Below, in pieces: positions 11,325 to 23,665 of a DNA stretch of 64,000 nt. The position numbers and the translations under genes are program-made. The notes under the pieces are model-generated. The model was given only the letters and a program-made list of their open reading frames with translations, searched no databases and was not told the DNA's origin. The DNA lies in NCBI RefSeq assembly GCF_001949145.1, contig NW_019091366.1:678492-742491 (forward strand), written 5' to 3'. This stretch comes from Acanthaster planci. Its lineage: Eukaryota > Echinodermata > Asteroidea > Valvatida > Acanthasteridae. Numbering within the stretch: the stretch's first letter is position 1; each line of letters opens with the position of its first letter.

Positions 11325-14300
11325 CTATGCCCTGTTCATGGTGATGAAGTATTTGAAGAACTCATAGACGGACCAGGACAGAGCCGTGGCAGGCATCTGG
11401 AAGATGACGCGGGCGTGCAGGCCTTTGAAGTAGCCCCGTACGCCGCTCATGCGGTAGACCGTCCTGAAGGCATTGACCATGCCCTTGATTTCTGTCCGGC
11501 GCTGCCCGCAGGCGCGCAGCACCCCTTTCTCCTGTGTGTTGAGCAGCGTCTTGCAGACGTCCAGCGGCGTGGTGATCGCGGCCGCTGTGGCACCGGCCAG
11601 GCCCCCCGACACCATGTGACTGGTCGGGTTGTACTCCCTCTTGGGATTGAGGGTCTCCTGGCCCAGCTCGTAGGTGACAAAGTGGATGCTCTGGAAAGGG
11701 ATGTTCATGGTCAGCTGGGTGGTGTAGCTCCGGTAGAATGCATGCATGCCCTCAGCCCTCACTATTGTCCTTATGCACTCAGTCACACTCTTGTAGGGGC
11801 TTTGGAACATTTGCATGCGTTGCTTGACCACTGTTGTCATCAGTTGCCATCCCGTTGTGCAGTGATTTTTTTGGAGGCAAGTCGCCGATGGAGGAATCAT
11901 ATCAAACATCCACCATGATAGTAGACAGATTGCATTGTAGGTGGCGAAGCAAATCATCAACAGGGGAATCAAACATCAGTCATTTCCATGTCAACAGAAA
12001 AGGGACCATTGCAACGGCGAAACCATGAAAAAACAAATATAATAATTAGTGAATGTCTGGAAGGGTGATAGAAGATGCATTCATCCTCAACATTCACAAG
12101 AAATGTACTGGGTTCAGTTGCACATGTTCTTCAAGGTGTAACATCATCCCTCTCTCAAAGAAAAAAAAGATAATTATCCAAGTTTGTACTTTCATGATAA
12201 TTATCCAAGTTTGCACTTTTAATGAGAAATCAAATTCTTAAAAAAGAAAACCACGTATATTAACCCTAACACTCCTCAATCCTTCACCTGTTGGAGGACT
12301 GAGGACTGTTAGGGTTTAGTTTGAAAATTCAAATTTGGAGAGTTCTGCTCATTAATTGAAGAGAATGAACACATCTTTGACTGGAATAGAGAAAGGCCTG
12401 AGAAGACTGCAATGAGTATAGCACGAAACCCTGCATTAGTTATCTTTGACGACTATCTTCGACAAATGCACGTGTTCCAGATAATGGATGCTGAATGCAC
12501 CTGCTCTTGCATCAAGCAGAAGTGACCACTTTGACCATTTTAAATGAGACGCAGACCTATCAAGTGGTCATCCAGTTTGTGCAGCTGATGGAATGCCCTT
12601 CATGTAGGCCGAGTTGTGTGATCCCATCCAGCCATATGCTCCGTGACGTATCGACAGACCAAACGAGATTATATTGAATGAGTGAATACCAGAAAGTGGA
12701 TGAAGGTCTATGACCAAGGCACAAAGTAATTAACATAATATACCAGCTTCTGCTGGTTGTATTAATTACTGGTTTGCTGTGCTGTACATGTTATAGATAA
12801 CTATATGCAAATGCAAGAGGCATTCACGAAGCCTTCATGGAGCAAAATTGTACATCTATTGTAAGTGTTCTTTGAATTATCAATAGAATTTTTTTGAAAC
12901 AAAATCCCTGTCACACAGGAACTGCAACATCTGGGATAAACCATCTGTTTTTTTCCAACTTATGATCAACATATTACTTTGTGACAGTGTTTTGAAGAGA
13001 AATGACAAAATGATAACAAAGCAATCTCAAAGCCTTCATTTGGCAAGCACATGAGTTGTTTGCATTATGTCACTTGAATCATGTCTATGAGCCACGGAAG
13101 CGTATGCAAAATGTCCTAAATAGTGATGTCTGCATTTGCTATGGCTCTCTGATCAGCTTAACTTTCTGCTGTAGGACCACCACACCTACCCTCCACTGGA
13201 TTCATGGCAGCATCGTGTAGCAAGGTCGCCAGGCTCCCAGCACAAGCTGAAAGACAGAGAGAAATCAACACAGTATCCCCACGTTCCAGGAGTTATTCAA
13301 CCCAATGAGGGAAGACGGGACAAAGAGAAAAAAAAAGAGTCACACAACTGACAACTAGAAAGTGGTCACATGTGCCACCTGTGAGTAATCCATTTGACCT
13401 GTGAGGTCGAATGGATTACTTCAATGTGAACTCCAGACCCATGTGCACTGTACTGGTAACTACAATCTCAGTGGTCAAAATGTTTTTGACAAAACAGGTC
13501 ACATCTAAATTAACTGGCTATGGCTGAAGTAGCGCACAAGTTGAATATGAAAAGTCACCGTAGTGGCTGGCCAGTGGCTTCCATGTGTGCACATATCATT
13601 TCCAGCCGCAGCCATATTATTCTGGGACATGTCGTATGCCATTTTTACCAGGAATCCATAAACATCAAGTGATCTTTTGATTGGTGTCATGAGGGAAAGG
13701 TGGCAGGGAGATGCCCCCCCCAAAAAAACAAATAAATAAAATAAAAAAAAGGAGGCAAAGAAAAGAAATGAAAGCATAGAGATGAAAGGGGGTGGTGAAT
13801 ATGTGTGTCACCAATATGATTAAAAAATCTTCTGACTGCTCATTTTTTTTAGCTGACGAGTGCTTTGCCCACTCCCCTTGCCCCCTTAAAAATGGTTCCC
13901 CCTCCCAGGAACAATCCTGGCAATGCCTACTGATCTGTTCATTACCTACCTGAACCACAGGAAAACACCCTCTCCGCTTGTTTCTCAGAGAAACATCACC
14001 CAAAAAATAAATGTTCAGTTTTTCACGCCAGCACCGCAAAACCAAAAAAGAAAAAAACCAGCACGCGCAGAATGACAAAATAAGCTCCACAAATCCCTGC
14101 GTGAGCCACGCCCGGCTCAGATAAAAGGTCAAACAATATGCATAAATTTGAGACATCGCCAGACAGGGACACCTGTGTCAATTCTTTTGGAGAGTGGCAG
14201 ACCAATTTACGAGCAGCCGAAATTGGAACACTGCCACTCAAGAGACAGTGCTATCTAAATTTACAGCAGCCGTCAAACACACAGTTGCTTTAACAAATAT

Positions 14301-17300
14301 TTATTGATGGTTAAATGTAATCCCAGAAATTAGGGGATTTGTGTGACATTTTCGCATCCCTGTTACATCTGACCTTTGTTATTTGACATGGATGTATCCC
14401 CATAGTTGTTTTCAAATAATTACTATTTGTTTGGCAGGTAATTTGCATGAATTCATCACTCTTAGTAATGACAAAACGTGTTCTGAACTTACAAATCATA
14501 TGTCAGATGTAACAGGGACACGAAAAAAATTGACCCCTAATTTCTGGAATTACCCTTAACAAAGGTTGCCTGAAAGGAGAGGCCATCCGAGGGCTGGTTG
14601 CACTGTACAACCCATACATGTGGCTGTCCAATATTTGTACACCACATGCATATGATCCCAAAGGTTTTCAATAAGGAAATTAACCTGGCTCAGCAAGTAT
14701 GTACAAGAAGACAGACTTCACTTGGGCAACAACCTTACCATCGAAATTGGGACAGAGCCTTCAAGCAAGGTCCTACAAGTGTACGAAGATCAAATGGTTC
14801 TTCTTGGCAACATCAATCTTGCCTCTTTTAGAGGAAGCTGTCAGTACAGTGAGACATGACAGCACTCGAGAAAAACAAAAACTGAATTGAAATCGAAATA
14901 CAAATATTCATGTGCATGAGTCAGGCCGGCAATCCTAAATGTATTAATACATGAGTCATTGCTAAGTAAGAACGGACCGCTGTTGCAATCAAGTTCTCCC
15001 ACCACCAGTGAGCATTTCAGTAGAGTGCATGGAACTACATTACCAGCACAAGTAACGTAACAAAGGCACCACACCAGAACGAAATATGAGTGTTTGGTCT
15101 TGCGCAAGCATTTTTACACTGTAGGATGCACCTACTGCATGGTAATAAAATGCATTTGTGGTACAATTTCAAACCGGCAAATAACTACAATAATAGAGAT
15201 AGCAACTTGTTACAAAATTTTTATTACGCATATGTGACCCGTCACAACAAAATGAGCATAAAGTCGCATCCCTCTCTTTCCAGGTGTGAGGGTTCAAAGT
15301 CATATTGAAGTAGAGGTGGACTTTTGGGTTTTGTACTATTTAAAAGAGTAACCTGCCTCCTATTTAATTCCAATGAATTTGCAGAATCACATATTTTAAA
15401 ATTTCATTTTCTTAGCAATTTTGTCAATGTCGAAACAATGTCGGGAACAAAGGCGCAGAGCTGCCATAATAATGCCACATTGTCACGAAGCTGCCAGAAT
15501 AATGCCACATTGTCACCTTATACTTCTACCCTAAGTGTTCCATGTACATGTCACTGGAAAGCTCTCTTTCTGCTGAATTCAAAAATACCAGTATCTCAGT
15601 TTTTGAAAATTCCGACTTTCAGCTCATTTTGTGGTGACAGGTCACATATTCACATGTCACAGGGCATCAAGGGTGTGAACAGTCACCAATGTCTACAAGT
15701 AAGTTATCACTACACAGACATGAGATTTCCCAGAATACTGGGACATGTATGTATGTATATCCAGCTGACTGGGAAAATGATACCAAGAAGGAGCAAGGCC
15801 TAAGTCCATTGTAGCCATCTAGTATCCCACCACAAGCACAGAATATGTGTACATTTGCACACAATGTGCGCACACAGGCATTCAAGGGTGGCTACAAGCT
15901 AACCACAATGCCCTAGGTTTCCTTCAACACAATTGGTGCCAATGCCAATGGGCATGATGAATGGAGGGAAAGCCAAGCTGGAGTCCAACTAAGAACTAAG
16001 CCAATCAACGAGGAAACAGGCGTGTAACAAGCACAAGACAATCAAACACAGAAAACAAAGCAGACACAAACACAGAACACGCACACCCCATCCGCCTTGA
16101 GCAGAAGCACCCCCTCACCGGGTGGAAAAGAGCCATGATGGTCGGGAGTGTTCATTTTTGTTAGTAGCTACGCAACCGCAACGCCTGCATTTCATAGTCA
16201 CTGAACCAGCGAAGGGCAGTTCCTAGGGGCTTCCGTTAGTAGGAAAATTGCACTTTCTCTTGGTCGCACTCGGGGTAACCAGAAATTCTAGCCAAGCAAT
16301 GTGGAGTCATGTATTCCATGTATTTTTACTGCAGGGGAACAATTTGTTTCCTGGCAAGAAGGCAAGTAAAGGGCACTTTTGTTGGGCTTGTCCCTGGGTT
16401 GTGTTTCATGCATTTGGGTCATTCCACGAAGTTCGGGCCCAGTTTGTGACGGCGTCCCTTGTGACATCAGTGAAAATAAACATCTTTTTTCCCTGCATGT
16501 GGATTCTAAATTGACATGGTTCTAAATCTTGCTAGGTTCTTGTAGTGGTGTGCTTCATTTTTGCCGAATAATAATGTCTTAATCTGTTGAAATGTGGAAA
16601 TAATAGGCAATAAAAGTTACTGATGTAACAAGGGACGCCGTCACAAACTGTGCCCGAACTTCATGGAATGACCCATTTACAAATGACAATACATTACAGG
16701 GAAGGTACAATGCATGAAGGCACAGCAAACTGGTTGCTAGTCCCACCCACTAAACACACATGTTCTTCAGAATGTGAAGCAAGGGCTAGGAACCAGTCTC
16801 AACTATTCAAGAGAGAGCTTAAACCTACTTTAAACACATTACTACAGCATCGCAAATGGCACTGCGAGTGGGTTCCAGGATACTGCTTCCACTAGCAATG
16901 AAATTCTGTACATTCAGGAGGCTCAGTGCACAGAACAAGCTAGTGAGCTTTACAAGAAAAGTAACGTAACAAAAGTAATGGACACCAATGTGAAAGTGAG
17001 AGCAAAAGAAACAAGTTGGGACTTAGCAAAGGCCTACTGATTTGGTACCCGTTGCTTCTGTAGGCATGTCACGAGAGGAAAGAATTCAGAGATTTGAAGT
17101 CTAAGTCTACGGTCATGCAGGCAACTGCTCCTAGCACTACAGAATCTCAGGCTGAAACACACAAAATTACCCATCACAAAAGGACAGACAAATCTAACAT
17201 GCACACTGACAAAATCCCTTGAAAACCCGGGACTGTATTTGGTCCCACGGCACATACCATTGGCCAGCGGATTCTGTCCAGGCTGTGAGCTCAGCACGTG

Positions 17301-20300
17301 TTTCATCTTCTCGTAGCAGGCAAAGTATAGAGCGTGGGCAGGCCCCGCCCCACAGGCCACTGCGTGTAGCCCCCGCACCATGCCAAAGGGCCCCTCGTTG
17401 CGGATGATGGTGGCCATGCCGTTGAAAACATTCCTATAGCTGCTGCTTGGCGACGGTCTGATCGTCTGCATTCTCGTCTGTTGCCAAAATGAAATACAAT
17501 ACTTGTTGTTTTGAAAGGGAAATTTCAGAAATTTCTCCGGGGGAACAGCTTTATTTGATCTTTTTGGGGTACGGGTTCTGTAGTTGTTGGTTATGCAACA
17601 CGTCAGAAATTGCACATAATTACTGGGGTTAAAAATGGCCCCAACCCCCCCATCCCAAAAAAACTGCAAAGGAAAAAACAGTTCGTTGAATGTGACAAAA
17701 AGTAAGCTTTTGGTGAATTTTTATAATGTTAGGGGATTGAAGTCAAAGACTTCATTTTTTTTACAGACCTATACTGTATTTTAAATTTGTATTTTGACAA
17801 GTTCACAATGAAAACTGTGAATATATACCCCATGTTTTCCACTCACTTTTATTGTTTTGTAAATATTCACATGGCGTATCTTCAATGTCACATACACTTG
17901 TGCTAGTACTGTGAATATGTTTGGCATTGCCGCTTCCAAGTCAACCGTAGAAATTGGCAGGTCGATATGAGTTCAACAACCGATAAATGAACGTTGCCAA
18001 TAACTATTATTTGTGAATTCACTCCCAAAGAAATATCTGTACTTTGGAACTGGGGCAAGTACAGCTTTTTCATAAAACTGTTATCCCATGCATATTTCTG
18101 TTGGACGGAGAAAAGCTATGGACACTAAAATTTGTCCCTGCACCTGGCTTCACTGCCAAGAGCTATGACCTGCGACTGAAATCTGATGAACTATGTTCAA
18201 CCACTTCCTCAGGTTCCAGTGGGGAACATTTACTTCTTTCATAGATACCAGGGCAAGGTCAAGCAATGTAATCTTTCCTTCCTCGGGTTATCAGTGTTCG
18301 TTTTTCCTGAATGAAGCAGGGCACGCTTGCTTGCTTTTCACTGAGCTGGTTTACCCACACAATCAGAATGGGGAGTGTTTGAAACTACATCCAATCTGCT
18401 GACTGCACAGCACAGACTTAATGACGAGACAATGTTTACTTTAATCTGCGAATCAACAACAAAAGTTTGTAAAAACTCCTTGCACTAAACAAAAGCTGTA
18501 CAACAGTTGAACTTGAAAGAGAGAATGAATACAAACCCTACCACGCAGTATCATTTTATTCGTATCATTTAAACCTTGTCAACCCTTTCTGAAATAAATC
18601 CTAGCTTTACAGTCGACTATTAATATGATGGGTCAGGACAGCGCACCTCAACCACTGTCAATACTTGGAATTGACACCCGTTTCCTTTTAACATATACAG
18701 TATGTGGCATTGTTTTACTGCTTGGTGTTATCTTTCAAAGGTTCAACAAAGCTTCAACATGAAAATGTCCAGGAAACTGAGATTGAATATCAGACTCAAT
18801 CTCAGGCCCACATAACCCCTACTATATCGCTATTCTGTTAAGCACATGTGCAAATATAAATGGGAAGGTATTTCTAATGAAGCATGACTTGCAGACTTGC
18901 ACAAAAGGCCCAAAGCAACAATGCAACGTCATTGTTGGCACAGAGCTCTCCACAGTTTGCATAACCTCTGACCCTAGACCTCCTCTCAACTTTCTACAGC
19001 ACAGATATGGAAGTTTGATTCACACATTTGTATGTATTTCATGCATGTACAAGTATGTGCATTGTGCCTTCCCACGTTGAAAAGTCTTAAGTTGAACGGA
19101 AGTATGTGAGTCCCATCAGAATACCTTGCTTGTTAAATTGATGCATTAACCCTAACCTTACCCCACCACACAGAATTAAACAGTAGTAAAGTGTTTAATT
19201 CTGTGGGGATAGGTCTAGTGGGCCCAAACAGCTGGCTTTTGCATTGGGTTTGGCATACCTCAGAAAAACAAAGTCCAACAGTCTCTGTCCCATATGGGTG
19301 TTTAACTTTGTGTGAATGGGGAAGGTTAGGGCCAGCAACCCTTGGGCAGTTAGCGTTAAATATAAAATCAACCTAATGGATACTGCATGGTAACGTGGCT
19401 GGAAACCTCTCAAATGTTTACTAATGATTCGTAGCTCAACAAAATGGGTCCCCTGTTTCCTTGAAAGAGGGCTGTTCCGATCACAGATCAAATATTTGAT
19501 CATCAACAGAATGTTTACATAGTTTCTTATTTTTTTAAGTTGCCGCACTTATGATGAAGATACAACGGTATTGGGTACTACTGCAGAGTTATTTTAACAT
19601 TTTATTTAACCCAAACCTGGCCAACTACCCACCCTTGAAACGTAACTTCCATATCAAATTCGCCCATAATCTTCATTTAAAACATGTTGCACACATGTAC
19701 ATGTGTACTGCAATATACCGCACTACCAGATGCAATGCTTTCTTAATGGCAATTGTTTTGCTAATCGGTGATTCATGGTTCCTATCCTATGAGCGAGTTA
19801 AAGCCCATGATTGGCAAGCTTTGAATACTGGCACATTTTGGTCCACAACTACTTTTATTATTCGACAATGAACAGCCCTTGCCAGCAAGCAGGCTGCCCC
19901 TCCCCCTCCATTCTTCATGGACCCACCCCTTCCGATGAGTCACTGGCCGTCTCTGAGTTGCCGCAGTACAGGAAGAAATTGACAGAGTTGGCAGTCAACG
20001 GCGTAAATGGTGAACAGGGAGTGGTGCATGTTGCGTACGTTTACACAAAAACACTTCAGATGGAAGCATGCATCGATACCGCTGTGCAGCTGCTTGGTGT
20101 ATCGGACACAGAGCCATGGACTACATGCGCATATACATGTGCTAACTACACTACTCAAAAAAAAAAAGTTACGGACCACTTTTTATTTTGTGTATACTTT
20201 CTTTACATGAGACATTTTACTGCAAAAATGTACATTGTTTTGAAACATTTTAATTTTCTATTCCAATGAGAACACCATCTACACAAACAAAACATGAAAG

Positions 20301-22967
20301 AACTAGACCCCGCTCATTGCTTGGAACAAAAATTACAAGTCAGGAAAAAATTGGTCCTTAACTTTTTTGGAGTAGTATACATGTATTTTTGTGAAGTTAC
20401 AAGAATACCAATCTGATTGGCCCATTTATGTTGACAAATACCAAATCCCTGCATTTGGTATTCTGATGGAACAATAGACACTTTTTAAGATTGGTTTATG
20501 AAATGTTGCCACATTAATGACAAACGTGTAGATTTTGACTATATGTTAGTTCACCTTTCGGTATTCATGCATGTACATGTACATTTCTTATCTTGCATAC
20601 AGCATTTCAGCTCAATCATGGTGAGTAGGCTACCCTGGTTAAATTCTTTGAGGCAATGACATTGCATTGACAGGCTGTATAGTTGTCAAAGCCACTTGGA
20701 GCCGTGCTGTCCCTGAACCTTACTGGAATCAGTGCCACTGGTAACCAATATGTGTGCCTACTTTCAGACAAAGGGGCTATCAATCTTGGCATCACTTATG
20801 CGACTTGGTGTTTCTCAAACTGAAGGAAGGGTTACACTGCTTGCTAAAAGCTTTGATGAATTCCTACACAAGATTTGATTAGTTGCTATTTTTCGATCTT
20901 CTGACCTCTACTATTAAGGACCATTTAGTTTGATCCAAAAATGTCTGGAAAGAAGATAGGGCGCTTCTAAAAGTTCCTGAAAATGTCCAAACCTGTTTGT
21001 GAGAGGAAAGTTAGGAATGTATGATTATTCTGCTCCCTGCTAATATTTTAATCAATCTGAATTAATCGGAAGTACTTAATGTTAACATGCAGCGAGTGAT
21101 GAAACTGTGCAAGTAAATGTACACAAATCCAATATGAAAATATTTGCAGTGACATTACAAATTTGCACTGCTCTTGCTTTGACCATGACGTTTCACCTGT
21201 TACCCTTGTCATTCTGTAACATTTCTAACTGGGTAAACATGCTGCAAACATTTGACCACAGTTACCAAATCTCTATCTTGGCAGAGTTTGATGGAAGGCT
21301 CAAATCTCTTCTGTTATGTTCCGACTATGGTATCGGTCCCAACTACTGTTAGGACAGTCCCCACGACAGTTGGGACAATTAAACTACAGTGCTGTAATTG
21401 GGTTGGTGGAAAGAATTCCATGTACAGACGATGCTTGACACACTCTGAAAAGTTGTGTTTTCTAGGAGAAAACCCCCTTAATATTTTCCCTGCTAAATTT
21501 GACTTTTTTAGGGCATTTTATTGCTTTCAGATGACTGACAGATCACTATGGAGAAAATCAGTAGTGTCTGTAGATGGAATTCTTTCAAGGCTGGCCCCAC
21601 TGTTGTTGATATGCTTGGAACAGTGCTCTTATGTACAGGAAGTGCACTTTACATTTAAAATGGTATTACCCAGTGGGAAATCAAGCACAAAACACAGCAG
21701 TAATGTTACAAAATACAGATGACAAGCTCAAGATGCCAGAACTAATCCAACCATGACGTGTCTGGCATCAACAGCAAAGAACACCTGCCTTATTTGCAGC
21801 ATGCGCTCTACATCTGCCGAGCAGGTGGGATGTGCATTAATTCTGCATTGAAGCACCTGTGGCAGTAGCACAGTCTATACACGCAGCTCACAGCTTGCTT
21901 GCGAACAGTAAAATGACATCACTGGTCACTCCATTTAGTTGGGCCAGTCCATTTGCAGAACCACAGTTGGATTGGCCCACTTTGCCTGACAATGTCTGGC
22001 ATTAATGATCTCCTCTTTCAAATTCATATGAGTTCGCCCCTCTCCTGCACATGACAAATCTATTAGTTACGCCGCAAACTGCATGACAGAATGAGGGTAA
22101 AGTTGTGTACTGTTTATTCACTGATGTCCGCACATATTACAGTAATAGTTATTGCTAGCACCACAAATATAGTAAATAAATTTCAAAGTTGAATTGTGGC
22201 ACCAATAACAACTTGAGGCTCCAACAAAGGCCAAGAATCTGGCAGAATCTACTGGGAATAAACACTTTTTGGAAACAAGTGAGCTTTTGTAGTACAATGC
22301 AAGACTTATTGATCAAAGTAATTAAAATAAGGAACATAACAATATTCTGAGGCTACTGCAGTTTTAGGAAGTGAGAGAAATCTTTCATGTTTGTGTTTGC
22401 AAATGTGTCAACATGATGTTCAGTGTTTCAGGATGGTATATATGTTCATAGCTAAAAGAGGAGACCATTAACATGATCAAAGTCAGACGCCATCCGGCTA
22501 GGCCCACTATACATTATACTTGGCCTGGCTTTGGATGTTGGCAACCAATGACTTTGCCTCCGGGGCTTAGGCGCGGCCTAGCCTCTCTCGGCCTCACACC
22601 AGGCCACATATTCGGATTATTCCACTGCTCCTGCTTGTTCACGCTTCCAACATTTATCCCAAGCACTCACTTTAACACTATCCACAGGATACATGACACA
22701 ATGCTCCATGATCCCGGCTATAGCACCGGCCATCAGGTGAGTCGTCAGTGTGGTCGTTTCTGGCAAACTTTCGTATTCGTACTCTTCTGACGCTGCTACC
22801 GCCAGTTCCAGCAGATTGCTGGCGATGCCGTTTTGGGGGTTAATAGCATTGTGTTCTTCACTGTCTTTGTCCATGACTCGCCGGTGACCGGCGCCAAAAT
22901 CATAGTCTTGGATTTTTGGCAGACTATCGGAGATTCTAGGCGTATAAATGTTCCGTGGTGTCAGCAT
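11325..22967 (-). CDS. SLC25A37: Mitoferrin, mitochondrial iron carrier
   Basis: Mitoferrin carries ferrous iron across the inner mitochondrial membrane for heme and Fe-S cluster synthesis. Coding exons are 22671-22967, 17258-17477, 13190-13246 and 11325-11830, in phase, giving 359 residues. The three carrier repeats carry P-V-D-S-V-K at the exon 1 end, N-P-V-E-V-V-K-Q-R at the exon 3/4 joint, and T-P-L-D-V-C-K-T in exon 4. Mitoferrin-specific blocks are present: [33 protein letters not shown] and [11 protein letters not shown]. The start ATG at 22967 precedes an acidic, poorly conserved N-terminus of about 75 residues. SLC25A37 and SLC25A28 are vertebrate duplicates, so the symbol stands for the common family. 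Its promoter faces that of the SFR1 homologue. Confidence 0.95.
11831..13189. other. Mitoferrin intron 3
   Basis: No coding signal. It holds a 24-base tandem duplication at 12169-12219, a hairpin at 12262-12318 (separate entry), and an AATTAATAC/GTATTAATT-type imperfect palindrome at about 12725-12770. Confidence 0.6.
12262..12318. repeat. Hairpin related to the one after ADPRS
   Basis: Arms AACCCTAACACTCCTCAATC and GGACTGAGGACTGTTAGGGT pair over about 20 of 23 positions. The arm GGACTGTTAGG matches the 7875-7963 hairpin, so both probably derive from one foldback family. Confidence 0.75.
13190..13246 (-). CDS. SLC25A37: Mitoferrin coding exon 3 (57 bases)
   Basis: This small exon is bounded by TGTCTTTCAG| and GGAGG|GTAGGT. 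It reads [18 protein letters not shown], joining exon 2 (..L-A-N) to exon 4 (V-V-K-Q-R..) without a gap, and supplies the start of the second carrier signature. Confidence 0.93.
13385..13419. repeat. Short near-perfect hairpin
   Basis: Arms GTAATCCATTTGACCT and AGGTCGAATGGATTAC pair with one mismatch around a GTG loop. It lies in mitoferrin intron 2 next to exon 3 and is probably the remnant of a small foldback element. Confidence 0.8.
15459..15516 (+). repeat. Two-unit tandem repeat, period 30
   Basis: AGCTGCCATAATAATGCCAC at 15459 recurs with one change at 15489, each followed by ATTGTCAC. Only two units are present. Confidence 0.85.
16415..16675. mobile_element. Foldback (MITE-like) element, family 1 copy A
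   Basis: Long terminal inverted repeats start TGGGTCATTCCACGAAGTTC and end GAACTTCATGGAATGACCCA. They extend inward about 55 bases (including GACGGCGTCCCTTGT and its complement). The whole is about 260 bases with no ORF. A related copy lies at about 43350-43544. Confidence 0.88.
19147..19213. repeat. Hairpin with TTAACCCTAACC start
   Basis: ACCACACAGAATTAAAC and GTTTAATTCTGTGGGG pair around a short loop. An outer arm (CCCTAACCTTACCCC) has a partial partner GGGGAAGGTTAGGG at about 19318-19331. It resembles a TTAA-targeted foldback element; the outer limit is unsure. Confidence 0.65.
20150..20377. mobile_element. MITE with Tc1/mariner-like ends
   Basis: The left end CACTACTCAAAAAAA..AGTTACGGACCACT and the right end (reverse complement TACTACTCCAAAAAAGTTAA..GGACCAAT) form terminal inverted repeats of about 28 bases, each bordered by TA. 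Length is about 230 bases with no transposase ORF, as in a non-autonomous Tc1/mariner derivative. Confidence 0.85.
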
Positions 22968-23029
22968 AATTTCGAGGGAAGTCGGCCTCTAAAACGGTGA
23001 AGCCCCACTCCACGTTTCTCACGCCAAGG

Positions 23030-23070
23030 CTGCCATCTTACCTCGCACTACCGAGTGCGCGTCACGTGAC
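23030..23070. promoter_or_regulatory. Mitoferrin core promoter: YY1-like and E-box/CLEAR motifs
   Basis: AAGATGGCAG (minus strand, 23030-23039) lies 63 bases before the mitoferrin ATG. The perfect palindrome GTCACGTGAC lies at 23061-23070; it is the consensus for USF/TFE3/MITF-type bHLH-ZIP factors. Such factors commonly regulate metabolic and lysosomal genes, which would suit an iron carrier. Function is inferred from consensus only. Confidence 0.6.
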
Positions 23071-23589
23071 TATTTTGGGAACAGTCAATATCGTCATGGG
23101 GGTTAGACTTTTTACTGACGATTTAAAGATGACCAACCAATTGAAAAAAAACCTCATTGTGATGTTAGTAATGTCTGGTAATACTTTTTTTGTTGCAATT
23201 ACATCAATTTACTTGTTACATTGCATTAATATGTTATCATTTGTACTTTCCCTTTTTAATTATATAATCACAGCGCCGTGGAATCCCTACATATTTTATA
23301 GTTTCATCTCATGGTAGTACCAAGCAAAGTGCTTTTGACGCGGAAATTGCACCATCATGCATGGTTTGTACCTGAATTTTAAGTTTTATTCATTGACTTA
23401 GAGGTGAAATTGTTTTCACTGTGCTAAATTCCAACCATTGTCCGTACATTTGTGACTGACATACAAGCGGTAAAGCCAAACAATAAACATGATGGGTTTC
23501 GCAGCTACGGACTGCATAGTACATGTAGAAGGCCTGGTGGGATTAGGGTTAAAGGTCACAAGCAGATTCTACGAACTCTAACCGCGGGA
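23071..23589. other. Intergenic spacer between head-to-head mitoferrin and SFR1
   Basis: About 0.5 kb, AT-rich, with no ORF of note. It probably contains regulatory DNA for both genes. Confidence 0.5.
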
Positions 23590-23665
23590 AAACGGATGAT
23601 TTGCGTAACTTAACATGCGGTGGTGGCGACATGTTCTGTGTAACTGTCATGGGTGTGTTTTACAG
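23590..23665 (+). other. Possible 5'UTR exon of the SFR1 homologue
   Basis: A donor TTTTACAG|GTAAGG at 23665 could join the acceptor CTTTCTTTCCAG at 24865. ATGs at 23615 and 23631 would then open short upstream ORFs. No protein homology supports this exon; only splice signals do. Confidence 0.35.

Larger units (their letters stand above)
13420..17257. other. Mitoferrin intron 2 (main part)
   Basis: No exon-like sequence. It contains a 30-base-period tandem duplication at 15459-15516 and a foldback element at 16415-16675 (separate entries). Confidence 0.6.
17478..22670. other. Mitoferrin intron 1
   Basis: About 5.2 kb, AT-rich, without recognisable exons. It contains a hairpin at 19147-19213 and a MITE at 20150-20377 (separate entries), and the self-complementary words ATGTACATGTACAT near 20571-20585. 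Confidence 0.6.

Noticed and set aside
11175-11918. 247-codon plus-strand ORF
   Set aside because: Antisense shadow of mitoferrin exon 4; the minus frame is clearly the carrier.
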